Below are positions 1 through 7,662 of a stretch of DNA of 11,766 nt, piece after piece. Every line of letters starts with the position of its first letter. Within the stretch, counting starts at the first letter, position 1. Origin of the DNA: CBDUQP01 sp965369385 (GTDB lineage: Bacteria; Planctomycetota; Phycisphaerae; SM23-33); assembly GCA_965369385.1 (NCBI GenBank), contig CBDUQP010000109.1:1-11766 (forward strand). Direction: 5' to 3'. The position numbers were made by a program, and so were the translations under genes. The notes beneath the pieces were generated by a model that saw nothing but the letters and a program-made list of their open reading frames with translations, ran no database searches and was not told the origin of the DNA.

Positions 1-1
1 G

Positions 2-874
2 GTCAAATCCAGTTTCTTTCTGAATCTGAACAGATGGATACTGCACTTGGCTGGCAGCCGCTGGGATCAAATAGATGACATTGTGGAAAAGGCAAACTCC
101 GAGGCCTTTCAGGATCGTGCCTTGGAGTACATTCGGTGTGCAATGCAATCTGTCACAGCACTGAGTTATCTTGGGCCCTCTCGTTATGTGAGTCACAGAA
201 CCCCCCTCTGTTTGCCTGGATTGTGGGGATGGAAAGATCCTCGTAATACGCTGACATTACCGATCTGGCTGCGATTGTATCCCAATGCGAAGGTGATACA
301 TGTTCATCGCCACGGCGTGGATACGGCGTGCAGTTTGAAGGCTCGCTACGATGAGGCCAGTCCTCGCTGGAGGGATCGCTCTTTCGTGCCGCAATTCGTT
401 TCGGCCAGGATCCACAAGCAAGTTGAGTACTTCAGAACGGTGAGCCCCAGCAAATGGTCCAGCCTCCAGGTTTGGCGATGGCTGGTGCTGGTCAATGGCC
501 TTTTGCTTCTGGAACCGTGGGGACAGCGGTGTTCTGCTCTGGAAGGCGGGCTTACTCTGTGGGCGGAATATGAACAGGCTGCGCAGGCAAATCTGTCACG
601 ATGCGGTGTTGAGCATATGACAGTATGCTACGAAGATTTGCTGGCCTCCCCTTCGGATCATCTCAATGAGTTGGCTGGGTTTGCATGCCTGCAGGACGTC
701 AGCGCCCAACGCATTGGGGAACTCACCAAATCGATCCGATCCGATCGGGCATATGCGTATCGTCGCGATCCTGAGTTGGTCGCCTTTGCTACTGAGCATA
801 AGGATCTTCTAACCCCTTTGTCTGCAGGTAACTCTTCACCCACCTGCAGCGTTTTGGGCTGGCAGGGGAGTTGA
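2..874 (+). CDS. PAPS-dependent sulfotransferase, N-terminus cut by the window edge
   Basis: Transfers a sulfuryl group from PAPS to an acceptor, here probably a sugar of a surface polysaccharide. The frame is open to the left edge, so the N-terminal phosphosulfate-binding loop lies outside the window; a TTG at base 47 is not the true start, because codons 2-46 already read like family sequence (FFLNLNRWILHLAGSRWD). About 290 residues are visible. The best landmark is the 3'-phosphate-binding segment near bases 287-334, YPNAKVIHVHRHGVDTACSL, with the expected Arg and Ser, preceded by WGWKDPRN. A C-terminal YEDLLASP segment is also typical of the family. The next gene converges on it across a 580-base gap. 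Nearby cysD and cysNC, which make PAPS, support the assignment strongly. The acceptor cannot be read from sequence. Confidence 0.85.
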   Translation, partial: VKSSFFLNLNRWILHLAGSRWDQIDDIVEKANSEAFQDRALEYIRCAMQSVTALSYLGPSRYVSHRTPLCLPGLWGWKDPRNTLTLPIWLRLYPNAKVIHVHRHGVDTACSLKARYDEASPRWRDRSFVPQFVSARIHKQVEYFRTVSPSKWSSLQVWRWLVLVNGLLLLEPWGQRCSALEGGLTLWAEYEQAAQANLSRCGVEHMTVCYEDLLASPSDHLNELAGFACLQDVSAQRIGELTKSIRSDRAYAYRRDPELVAFATEHKDLLTPLSAGNSSPTCSVLGWQGS

Positions 875-953
875 TGCTGATTCGACAATAGAGTCGGCCA
901 TTGACTGAGAAAAGTGAACAAATGGCGTTGCACAGGCGATTTTCCGCGTTTTT

Positions 954-1021
954 GCAAGTGTCGCAATCGCAAGTGTCTATTTTGCAGGGATATTGGACCG
1001 ACACGCAAAACTGCGAGTGTC
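954..1021 (+). repeat. Cluster of GCAAGTGTC direct repeats
   Basis: GCAAGTGTC occurs exactly at 954-962 and 969-977, 15 bases start to start, and a variant GCGAGTGTC lies at 1013-1021. TTGCAA/TTGCAG-like words are scattered around them up to about 1060. The spacing is not that of a CRISPR array and the units are too short. They could be protein-binding sites or chance similarity in a decayed region. Confidence 0.4.
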
Positions 1022-1160
1022 TTGCAAAAGTGCAACGCTTTTCAAGTCTTGTTGCAGGTTTCAGGCCGCGAAAAAAATCCAGACAAAATCGCATGCACCG
1101 TTTCAGCCGTCAGCGGTCAGTATGTTAATATGTGACTGCGCGCCGGCTTGCCGAGAAGTG

Positions 1161-1199
1161 GTGACAAAGGGGCAGAGTGCCATTGGGGGTCAGGAACCT
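1161..1199 (+). repeat. G-rich intergenic unit, possibly REP-like
   Basis: The unit begins GTGACAAAGGGGCAGAGTGC and continues with GGGGGTCAGGAACCT at 1185-1199. Its start resembles the sequence at 10311-10330 (GTGACAATTGGGACAGTCCC), which forms the ilvC terminator about 9 kb away. Small hairpins are possible (GGCA-gag-TGCC at 1171-1181). GGGG-CAG and GGGTCAGG words of this kind are common in REP-like intergenic elements mobilised by REP-associated tyrosine transposases; no such transposase is in the window, so this label is inference. Confidence 0.35.
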
Positions 1200-1239
1200 G
1201 TTATTTCGCATGTGGCGGGGACATGTCTGGCTGCGGAAG

Positions 1240-1257
1240 TCCCGATGTACATCGGGA
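1240..1257. repeat. 18-base perfect palindrome
   Basis: TCCCGATGTACATCGGGA reads identically on both strands. As RNA it would give a 7-bp stem with a GUAC loop. The following bases (TCCCCTTT) form only a weak T-tract, so a terminator is possible but not convincing. It could instead be an operator for a dimeric regulator or part of a mobile repeat with the preceding G-rich unit. Confidence 0.55.
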
Positions 1258-1454
1258 TCCCCTTTCGCGATCAAAGACACACTGCCGCACGCCAGGTACC
1301 ACCGCGAACAGACCAAACAACAGCGTAGGATGCAAATATAATCCTGGCAGCCCGCTCCCCTGACATTCGCAAACGGCAACGCACGGGCTACGCGCGTATA
1401 AGGTCATCTTCTGCTACGGGTTTGTGCATCCAGCATGTGCGGCGGTGCTTGAGA

Positions 1455-2525
1455 TTACCAGATCATGATGACCTTCAGGCACCGCCAGTAGGTCGACAGG
1501 ATTGGGTTGGCCACGTAGCGCAGCAGGGGATGTTGCAGCTCGGGAAAATCGATCGCCCCTTCGAAATCCCGCAGGAACTCACGATCAGTGATGCGTCGTC
1601 TCATATCTGCCTGCTTGCGGCGCCGGCGGATGAGCTTCCATCCGGCAGGGCGGCAGAAGTATACGTAGCTCTTGAGCTTCTGCCGCAATACGTCCCATCC
1701 TTGCAGGGCTGCAAACAGTAGCTGGCCAAGCTCCATGAACAGCAGCATGGGAAGAATCGCTAGCAGCGTGGCGGCTTTGTAGTACGTCAGCAGCAGCAGG
1801 AGGCGATTTCGCTCGAAGTAGTAATAGAAGCGGAAGTTTTTATCGAAGCGATACTTATGATACACGATACTCTGCGGCACCACCCACGCTTCAAACCCCG
1901 CCTGCCGAAGTTTCCATGACAGATCGGCATCTTCCAGATAGAGGAACATCTCCGGTTCGAACAGGCCGAACCTCTGCAGGAGATCGGTTCGAACCATGCA
2001 GGCGGCCCCGGAGGCGAAATGTATGGGGCGGACTTCATCGTATTGTCCCGTGTCTTCTTCGCCCAAGCCTGTGACGAATCCGAAGCCGAGATAATGACAG
2101 CGATTGCCGGCCGAGTTAATGGCGTGAATTCTCGGGTGGAGACGTAACTTCGCTTGAACTATTCCAACGTTGGAATGATCATGAAGGCATTGCGCCATCG
2201 GCCGCAACCAGTTGGCCTCGACGATTGTATCGGGGTTCAACAGAACGAGATGGTCTACAGGCTCGCCGGTTTCCTGAATATGAGACCAGCCGAGATTGTT
2301 CCCGCCGGCAAATCCGAGGTTTTCCCGCGATCGCACCAGTTCGACCTGCGGGAAGTGTTCCTCGATATAATCGGCACTACCATCATGCGAGGCGTTATCG
2401 ATGACGACAATACGCTGGATGATACTGTCCTCACAGTTGGCAAGGACGGATTCCAAGCACGGCGAGATGTCTTCCCGGCTGTTATAGCTGACAATCAGTA
2501 TGGCGATGCGACACGGATCTGACAT
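1455..2525 (-). CDS. Family 2 glycosyltransferase (rhamnosyltransferase-like)
   Basis: A 356-residue GT-A fold enzyme expected to add a nucleotide-activated sugar to a growing glycan at the cytoplasmic face of the membrane. Visible motifs in order: the N-terminal strand AILIVSYNSRE (about residues 8-18), VIDNASHDGS (41-50), the metal-site equivalent LLNPDT (95-100), the SGAACMVRTD segment (172-181) and the catalytic-base region EDADLSW (198-204). A hydrophobic stretch at about 251-274 could anchor it to the membrane, and the C-terminal part is rich in Arg and Lys. The start is ATG at 2523-2525; there is no clear Shine-Dalgarno, and an in-frame stop a few codons upstream excludes a much longer form. 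It runs opposite to the other glycan genes. Donor and acceptor are unknown. Confidence 0.92.
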   Translation of the reverse strand: MSDPCRIAILIVSYNSREDISPCLESVLANCEDSIIQRIVVIDNASHDGSADYIEEHFPQVELVRSRENLGFAGGNNLGWSHIQETGEPVDHLVLLNPDTIVEANWLRPMAQCLHDHSNVGIVQAKLRLHPRIHAINSAGNRCHYLGFGFVTGLGEEDTGQYDEVRPIHFASGAACMVRTDLLQRFGLFEPEMFLYLEDADLSWKLRQAGFEAWVVPQSIVYHKYRFDKNFRFYYYFERNRLLLLLTYYKAATLLAILPMLLFMELGQLLFAALQGWDVLRQKLKSYVYFCRPAGWKLIRRRRKQADMRRRITDREFLRDFEGAIDFPELQHPLLRYVANPILSTYWRCLKVIMIW

Positions 2526-2601
2526 ATGGAGAAGGATACAATTTGTCGACGGATCGGTCTACCGCTTTTCTGAAAGGTGCCGCCCCTGGGAGGGCGAATA
2601 A

Positions 2602-2917
2602 TCAGATGTTAGCCAGTTCCTTCTCTTTTCGGATGAATTCCTTGGTTCCGTCCAGCGGGTCGACGAGCCAGAAGCGTGACCAGTCGGCTCGCTCAGCCAT
2701 GGGGATTTCCTTGTCCTCCTCGCTGATGACGGGAATGTCGGGGAATTATTCACGGAGATACGAGGCAATAATCTCGTGCGAGGCCTTTGCCCGCGTCAGC
2801 GGCGAGTTGTCGACCTTGGTTTCCTGCTGGAAGTCGCCGCTGTGATAGATGTTCATGATAGCTTGCCTCATGCGGCGAGCCAACGCCAGCAGTGCTTGCA
2901 GTGAGTTCGGAGGTCAT
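2602..2917 (-). pseudogene. cysQ: Truncated, frameshifted cysQ (3'-phosphoadenosine 5'-phosphate phosphatase) remnant
   Basis: CysQ removes the 3' phosphate of PAP, the by-product of PAPS-using sulfotransferases. The minus strand encodes a clear CysQ N-terminal third but in broken form. From ATG at 2917 it reads MTSEL; one extra base then shifts the frame, and LQALLALARRMRQAIMNIYH follows in another frame, with SGDFQQETKVDNSPLTRAKA after it. An in-frame TAA lies at 2746-2748, where the family would have a residue such as Tyr in LREYFPDIP. Beyond it, PVISEEDKEIPMAERADW and FWLVDPLDGTKEFI carry the SEE and DPLDGT metal-binding motifs. The frame then ends in a TGA at 2602-2604. About 105 codons remain of a family length near 250-270, so the second half, with the later metal ligand, is gone. 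It lies beside, and divergent from, cysD and cysNC, which fits its former role. Two lesions plus a truncation argue against simple sequencing error. Confidence 0.85.
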
Positions 2918-3110
2918 GGCAGCTCTCTTGAGGCTCATCTCGCAGAATCGCTGACGGCTTCTGGGATTCTAAGGTATGGATACCATAGTATTTAGTTTTC
3001 CAAATAATATGATCGCAAGATAGGGGGAGAATGTGACGACTCCAAGAATGAATCAGGCGGCCTGTTGCAAATCGTTGCATTCCGTGGCGTATTCTGGATA
3101 ATTGGCGTCA
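2918..3110 (+). promoter_or_regulatory. Upstream region of cysD with an operator-like palindrome
   Basis: This 193-base interval between the divergent cysQ remnant and cysD must hold the cysD promoter if the gene is not read from elsewhere. A palindrome TATGG-ATA-CCATA at 2975-2987 lies in an AT-rich patch (2970-3012) and could be a regulator site. I could not assign a convincing -35/-10 pair; a TAATAT at 3005-3010 is a possible -10 without a matching -35. Confidence 0.25.
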
Positions 3111-4022
3111 ATGAAAGAATCGTACAGAATCAGCAATTTGGACTACCTGGAGGCCAGCAGTATCCACATTTTCCGGGAAGTCGTAGCCGAGTTTGACTCG
3201 CCGGTGATGTTGTATTCCATAGGTAAGGACTCGTCGGTGATGCTGCGCCTGGCCGAGAAAGCGTTCTATCCTGGAAAGATGCCGTTTCCACTGCTGCATA
3301 TCGACACGACATATAAGTTCCCTGAAATGATCGAGTTCCGTGATCATTACTGCCGTGAGATCGGAGCGGATTTGCGGGTGCATACCCGGCAGGACGCGAT
3401 TGATTCCGGCGCGAACCCATGGGACTGGGGTACGGTCAAGTGTTGCAGGGAGCTGAAGACTCTGGCGCTCTTGGAGGCCTTGAAGGAGGGCGGCTACGAT
3501 GCCGCGTTTGGTGGAGCTCGTCGGGATGAAGAGAAATCTCGTGCGAAAGAAAGGGTCTACAGCTTCAGAGATGCTCACGGCCAGTGGGATCCAAAGAACC
3601 AGCGTCCTGAGCTGTGGAACCTGTATAACGGTTTGCATAATAAGGGCGAAAGCATCCGAGTGTTCCCGCTGTCGGACTGGACGGAGCTGGATATCTGGCA
3701 CTACATCCGCCGGGAGAGCATTCCGATCAGTTCTTTGTACTATGCCAAGAAACGCCTGGTGATTGAGCGTGATGGACTGCTGATTCCTTATGTCGAAGGA
3801 AGAACGCCATTGCAGGAAGGCGAGACGCCTTCAGAGGTTCAATGTCGGTTCCGCACGTTGGGATGTTCGCCATGCACGGGGGCTATTGCTTCTGAGGCGA
3901 CAGACATAGATAGCATCATTGAAGAGATGATGGTTGTTCGTCAGAGCGAGCGAATCACGCGGGTGATCGATCATGATCAGAGCGGGGCTATGGAACGCAA
4001 GAAGCGGGAAGGGTATTTTTAG
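3111..4022 (+). CDS. cysD: Sulfate adenylyltransferase subunit 2 (CysD)
   Basis: The catalytic ATP-pyrophosphatase subunit of ATP sulfurylase, which makes APS from ATP and sulfate together with the CysN GTPase. The 303 residues match the family length of about 300. Seen: LEASSIHIFREVVAEF near residues 13-28, the PP-loop variant YSIGKDSSVMLRL (35-47), FPLLHIDTTYKFPEM, the FGGARRDEEKSRAKER segment, and the C-terminal CRFRTLGCSPCTGA followed by a basic tail ending REGYF. ATG at 3111 is preferred to a TTG three codons upstream because it gives the usual N-terminal length; no strong ribosome site is seen before either. cysNC follows after a gap of about 116-150 bases. In this setting it probably feeds PAPS to the glycan sulfotransferase, although a role in general sulfate assimilation cannot be excluded. 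Confidence 0.96.
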   Translation: MKESYRISNLDYLEASSIHIFREVVAEFDSPVMLYSIGKDSSVMLRLAEKAFYPGKMPFPLLHIDTTYKFPEMIEFRDHYCREIGADLRVHTRQDAIDSGANPWDWGTVKCCRELKTLALLEALKEGGYDAAFGGARRDEEKSRAKERVYSFRDAHGQWDPKNQRPELWNLYNGLHNKGESIRVFPLSDWTELDIWHYIRRESIPISSLYYAKKRLVIERDGLLIPYVEGRTPLQEGETPSEVQCRFRTLGCSPCTGAIASEATDIDSIIEEMMVVRQSERITRVIDHDQSGAMERKKREGYF

Positions 4023-4159
4023 TGCTCCGCAGCGCGCAAAGTGCTGGTTGGCAGGCAGCTCACGAGAACTCAAGCCCATCAATTCTACCCCGACGAAGAG
4101 CCAGGTACCATGTGCTCGGCTTTTTCGCATGAATTTACATGAATAGTAATGATAAAATT

Positions 4160-4171
4160 GGAGCATCGCCA
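4160..4171 (+). promoter_or_regulatory. Ribosome binding site favouring the internal cysNC start
   Basis: GGAG at 4160-4163 sits 8 bases before ATG at 4172, an ideal distance. The in-frame ATG at 4139 has no such sequence before it. This decides the start used below in favour of 4172, which removes 11 N-terminal residues that show no family similarity. Confidence 0.55.
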
Positions 4172-6073
4172 ATGAGCGAGGGCGTTGAGGCTCTGTTAGA
4201 GCAAGATCGTCAGGCAGACCTGTTGCGCATTGCAACGGCTGGCAGCGTTGATGATGGCAAGAGTACGCTGATTGGGCGTCTGCTGTACGACTGCAAGTGC
4301 ATCTACGAGGATCATCTGGAAGCCATCGGACGCGATTCGCAGAGACTGGGACGAGAGGAAGTGGACCTGGCCCTGTTGACCGATGGCCTGAAGGCCGAGC
4401 AGGAGCAGGGGATCACGATAGATGTTGCATATCGGTATTTCTCCACAGTTCGGCGTCGGTTTGTGATAGCGGACACCCCCGGCCACGAGCAGTACACCCG
4501 CAATATGGCCACCGGCGCTTCAACATCGGATCTGGCAGTTATCCTGATTGACGCACGCCACGGTGTATTGACTCAGTCCAAGCGGCATGGCTTCATAGCT
4601 TCGCTGCTCAATATTCGCCATGTTGTGCTGGCGATTAACAAGATGGATCTTGTTGACTATTCCGAAAAGCGATTCACCGAGGTCCGTGAAGAATATGAGG
4701 ATTTCGCGGTCCGCCTCGGCATTTCGGACATGGTTTGCATTCCGATGAGTGCCCTGCGTGGCGACAACGTGGTGCACCACAGCGACAACATGCCCTGGTA
4801 CCAGGGAATGACCCTGCTGAATCACCTTGAGAATGTCTATATTGAGGGTGACCGGAATCTGGTCGACCTGCGTTTTCCTGTGCAGTACGTAAATCGCCCC
4901 AACCAGCAATTCCGTGGATTCTGCGGCGTGGTGGCCTCCGGAGTTGTTCGCCCCGGCGAAAAGGTGATGGTGCTTCCCAGCCGCAAGACGGCGACCATCA
5001 AAGAGATCATCACGTACGACGGAAAGCTCGATTATGCATTCGCGCCTCAATCGGTGACGCTTACGACCGAAGAGGATGTCGATATCTCCCGTGGTGATAT
5101 CCTGGTACACGCCAAGAACCTGCCGAATGTGACCCGGCAGGTGGAAGCGATGATTGTGTGGATGAGCGATGCTCCGTTGTCGACTGGCAAAACGTATCTG
5201 ATCAAGCATGCAACGAGGCAGGTAAGGGGGCAGTTCACGAAGTTGGCGTATCAAATAGACCCCAACGACCTTCACCGCAATCAGGCCAAGAATCTGGAGT
5301 TGAACGAAATCGGTCGAGTTGAATTGGAGTTGTTCGAGCCTATTGCCTGCGATACGTACAAGCGAAATCGCACGACCGGTGGTTTCATCGTTATCGATCC
5401 GCAGACCAACTCAACGGTTGGGGCGGGCATGATTATCGATAGGGCACTGCACAAGCAGGTTCAGCCCCAGACACCAGCCGGGCAGCCTGTCAGTAAGAAT
5501 ATTGTCCGGCAAGAGAGTGCGGTAACTTCGGAGGCTCGTCAGGATCTGTTTGCCCAGATGCCCAGGACGATCTGGTTGACGGGGCTTAGTGGGTCAGGAA
5601 AGTCGACCATTGCCTATGAATTGGAGCGGCGTCTGGTCGAACAGGGCAAGGCGTGTTTCGTACTGGACGGCGATAATGTGCGTCATGGCTTGAATAGGGA
5701 TTTGGGCTTCAGTCCGGAAGATCGATCCGAGAATATCCGCAGGATTGGGGAAGTGGCCCATTTGTTCAATCAGGCCGGATTGATCGTGATAACGGCCTTC
5801 ATTTCGCCATACAGGAGTGATCGCGATAGTGCCCGCGAAGTAATCGGTGACGATCGTTTCGCGGAGATATTCCTGGACACGCCACTCAGTGTTTGTGAAG
5901 AGCGTGATCCGAAGGGATTGTACAAGAAGGCCCGATCTGGCGAGATATCCGGATTCTCAGGGGTCTCCGCCCCGTATGAGATCCCGGAATCCCCGACTCT
6001 CTCGTTTAACACGGCTCTGTCCAGCCTTGAAGAGATCGTATCGGTTCTTATGGATTACGCGATGAAAATGTGA
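4172..6073 (+). CDS. cysNC: Bifunctional sulfate adenylyltransferase subunit 1 / APS kinase (CysN-CysC fusion)
   Basis: The N-terminal half is the GTPase subunit of ATP sulfurylase; the C-terminal half phosphorylates APS to PAPS. Residues are numbered from the alternative ATG at 4139 (644 residues; 633 from 4172). GTPase motifs: GSVDDGKST (35-43), DTPGHEQY (112-119), NKMD (167-170) and SALRGDNV. Translation-factor-like beta-barrel domains follow to about residue 435. After a linker, the APS kinase domain begins with GLSGSGKST (482-490, bases 5582-5608), then LDGDNVRHGLNRDLGFS, FISPYRSDRDSAREV and GLYKKARSGEI. All expected motifs of both activities are intact, so one polypeptide with CysD can make PAPS from sulfate. 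It lies directly downstream of cysD and upstream of the flippase gene, on the same strand. Such fusions are widespread in bacteria. Confidence 0.96.
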   Translation: MSEGVEALLEQDRQADLLRIATAGSVDDGKSTLIGRLLYDCKCIYEDHLEAIGRDSQRLGREEVDLALLTDGLKAEQEQGITIDVAYRYFSTVRRRFVIADTPGHEQYTRNMATGASTSDLAVILIDARHGVLTQSKRHGFIASLLNIRHVVLAINKMDLVDYSEKRFTEVREEYEDFAVRLGISDMVCIPMSALRGDNVVHHSDNMPWYQGMTLLNHLENVYIEGDRNLVDLRFPVQYVNRPNQQFRGFCGVVASGVVRPGEKVMVLPSRKTATIKEIITYDGKLDYAFAPQSVTLTTEEDVDISRGDILVHAKNLPNVTRQVEAMIVWMSDAPLSTGKTYLIKHATRQVRGQFTKLAYQIDPNDLHRNQAKNLELNEIGRVELELFEPIACDTYKRNRTTGGFIVIDPQTNSTVGAGMIIDRALHKQVQPQTPAGQPVSKNIVRQESAVTSEARQDLFAQMPRTIWLTGLSGSGKSTIAYELERRLVEQGKACFVLDGDNVRHGLNRDLGFSPEDRSENIRRIGEVAHLFNQAGLIVITAFISPYRSDRDSAREVIGDDRFAEIFLDTPLSVCEERDPKGLYKKARSGEISGFSGVSAPYEIPESPTLSFNTALSSLEEIVSVLMDYAMKM

Positions 6074-6093
6074 GCGATGTTCTCGGGAAGCTC

Positions 6094-6117
6094 TCGATGT
6101 TGGAATAAGAACATCGA
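6094..6117 (+). terminator. Possible weak hairpin terminator after cysNC
   Basis: TCGATGTT at 6094-6101 and AACATCGA at 6110-6117 form an 8-bp stem with an 8-base loop 20 bases after the cysNC stop. The trailing sequence, TAGTTTTCG, has only a short T-run and the stem is AT-rich, so termination would be partial at best. It may separate cysDNC from the flippase gene or act as an mRNA-stabilising hairpin. Confidence 0.3.
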
Positions 6118-6167
6118 TAGTTTTCGATAGAGATGCTCCCAGTTGTCCTGACAGGGCGCGAGTACAA

Positions 6168-7547
6168 ATGACAACACCTTTGACTACTGAGTCTCCCGGG
6201 TCTCCTGAGCAGAAGGCTGGAAGTTTGCTTACTTCCAGTTTCGCCAAAGGGGTGATGGGGTCTGGAATGGTGCACGCTTTCGGAGGTGGTCTGACTCTGT
6301 TGGGGAGCATTATTCTCGCACGGTTGCTGGGTCCCGAGGAGTTTGGCCTGTACGGCTACTGCATCGGTTGGATAACCCTGCTGGCGATTGTGGCGAGATG
6401 TGGTGCGGGCGAATTCTTCGTGAGGCAGGTTTCGCACTACCAAGTCATGGGGCAGTGGTCTCTGATGAAGGGCTTGTTCAGATGGGGGGGCTGCTTTTGT
6501 CTTGGAATCTCAGTTGTTGTGATGTTGTTGGCAGCCTCAGTAGCTTGGTTCATTACGGAATCCGGAGGCGCGGGGCAGGTTGCCTTCTTCGTTTCACTGT
6601 TGCTGATTCCTCCCATGGTGTTGACTTTTGGCTGGCAGGGGGTGTTGCGAGGATTGCACCATGTTCTATGGGGGCGTATTGGTGAAACGATTATTGCTCC
6701 TCTTCTATCCCTCGTGTTGGCAATCGTCATCTGGTGGTGGATTCACCCGGGCATGACGGCAATTATGGCCATTGGAGCCACCTTGGTTGCATGGGTCATT
6801 GCGACGTTGGTTGTGCGGGATGTGCTGAAGAGGCATTGCCCTGAAAGGTTGCACGCGGTGGAGCCGCAATACTCTCCTCGCAGATGGGTCAGTCAGATGC
6901 TCCCGCTGATGCTTGTGCTGCTGCTGGCGGCAATTAACGCTCGCGCAGATATGTTGATGCTGGGGGCGATTCATGGCACAACGATGGCCGGCTACTACTA
7001 CGCAGCCAGCATGACCGCAATGATGGTAGTGTTTCCTCTGATGGCGTTCAATAACGCGTTGGCTCCAAATTTGTCCCGCCTATATGCACTGAATCAGCGT
7101 AATGAGTTGCAGCGAGTTATCGTTCACAGTGCAAGGATTGTGTTCTGTTGTGCGATTATTCCGGCCATTGTGTTGATGGTTGGCGGCAAGTGGGTGCTGA
7201 CGCTTTATGGAGACGGTTTTCCCTCCGCAACGGTTCCGTTGGCGATATTGGCTGGAGCTCAACTGATCAATGCTGCTGCCGGTTCGGTCGGCACGCTTTT
7301 GGTCATGACTGGGCACGGCCGCGAGCTGCTGATCGCGATGTTTGCTGCCGCGATCATAAATGTTACCCTGAATGCCATCTTGATTCCCTCCCATCAAATG
7401 ATCGGTGCTGCGATATCCACAAGCGCGGGCACGGTAGTCTGGAATCTGGTAATGGTCATCATGGTATTTCGTAGGCTCAAGCTCTCCTGCACTGCTTTTG
7501 GACGGGAGGCCACCGGTGGAGAGCCTGAACGCGAGAAGTTGTCGTAA
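6168..7547 (+). CDS. Wzx-type polysaccharide flippase / oligosaccharide transporter
   Basis: A 459-residue multi-spanning membrane protein of the MVF/MATE-like superfamily, expected to flip undecaprenyl-linked repeat units from the cytoplasmic to the periplasmic face of the inner membrane. The N-terminal landmark after a short soluble tail is GSIILARLLGPEEFGLYGYC (around residues 46-65), the standard Wzx signature in the first two helices. Many further hydrophobic segments follow, consistent with 12 or more helices, including the DMLMLGAIHGTTMAGYYYAA region (about 262-281) and AFNNALAPNLSRLY, both typical of the second half. The start is ATG at 6168; no clear Shine-Dalgarno is seen. It follows cysNC after 94 bases and precedes two glycan genes. 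Its presence implies a Wzx/Wzy-type or similar lipid-linked pathway; no polymerase is in the window. Confidence 0.9.
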   Translation: MTTPLTTESPGSPEQKAGSLLTSSFAKGVMGSGMVHAFGGGLTLLGSIILARLLGPEEFGLYGYCIGWITLLAIVARCGAGEFFVRQVSHYQVMGQWSLMKGLFRWGGCFCLGISVVVMLLAASVAWFITESGGAGQVAFFVSLLLIPPMVLTFGWQGVLRGLHHVLWGRIGETIIAPLLSLVLAIVIWWWIHPGMTAIMAIGATLVAWVIATLVVRDVLKRHCPERLHAVEPQYSPRRWVSQMLPLMLVLLLAAINARADMLMLGAIHGTTMAGYYYAASMTAMMVVFPLMAFNNALAPNLSRLYALNQRNELQRVIVHSARIVFCCAIIPAIVLMVGGKWVLTLYGDGFPSATVPLAILAGAQLINAAAGSVGTLLVMTGHGRELLIAMFAAAIINVTLNAILIPSHQMIGAAISTSAGTVVWNLVMVIMVFRRLKLSCTAFGREATGGEPEREKLS

Positions 7548-7662
7548 TAGATTGGTCGAAGCTGGTCTTGCCAATTGAACTTGTATTCAGTGTCATGAGA
7601 ACCGATACTGACGCCATCGCAAGGGAGTTTGTCGCAAGAAAGGAATCGGAAAGTAAGAGAGT

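Larger units (their letters stand above)
875..1454. other. Gene-free convergent intergenic region with short repeats
   Basis: This stretch lies between the 3' ends of the sulfotransferase and the minus-strand glycosyltransferase. The open frames in it are short, overlap one another on both strands, and resemble no family I recognise. It holds three things worth separate entries: a cluster of GCAAGTGTC-like words (954-1021), a G-rich unit starting GTGACAA (1161-1199) and an 18-base perfect palindrome (1240-1257). A second small palindrome, TACGCGCGTA, lies at 1389-1398. I see no clear intrinsic terminator with a T-run for either flanking gene. Confidence 0.6.

Noticed and set aside
922..940. 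Sigma-54-type promoter (GG-N10-GC)
   Set aside because: The GG and GC doublets are spaced correctly, but the rest of the -24/-12 consensus is missing and no plus-strand gene follows for 2 kb.
954..1021. CRISPR array
   Set aside because: Units are only 9 bases, unevenly spaced, and no cas gene is present.
901..1135. Short plus-strand open frames after the sulfotransferase
   Set aside because: Three overlapping frames of similar length, none with a ribosome site or any recognisable family; typical of non-coding DNA.
1125..1407. Cys- and Arg-rich minus-strand open frames
   Set aside because: Composition is that of chance translation across the G-rich unit and palindrome; no motif or ribosome site.
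3108..3701. 197-codon minus-strand frame antisense to cysD
   Set aside because: It lies wholly within cysD, whose full motif set is on the + strand; a shadow frame.
4100..4130. Intrinsic terminator between cysD and cysNC
   Set aside because: AGCC...GGCTTTTT gives only a short stem with a long loop; a better pairing needs a bulge and wobbles, so support is too weak.
4520..5275. 251-codon minus-strand frame antisense to cysNC
   Set aside because: Lies inside the intact GTPase domain of cysNC and has no family motif.
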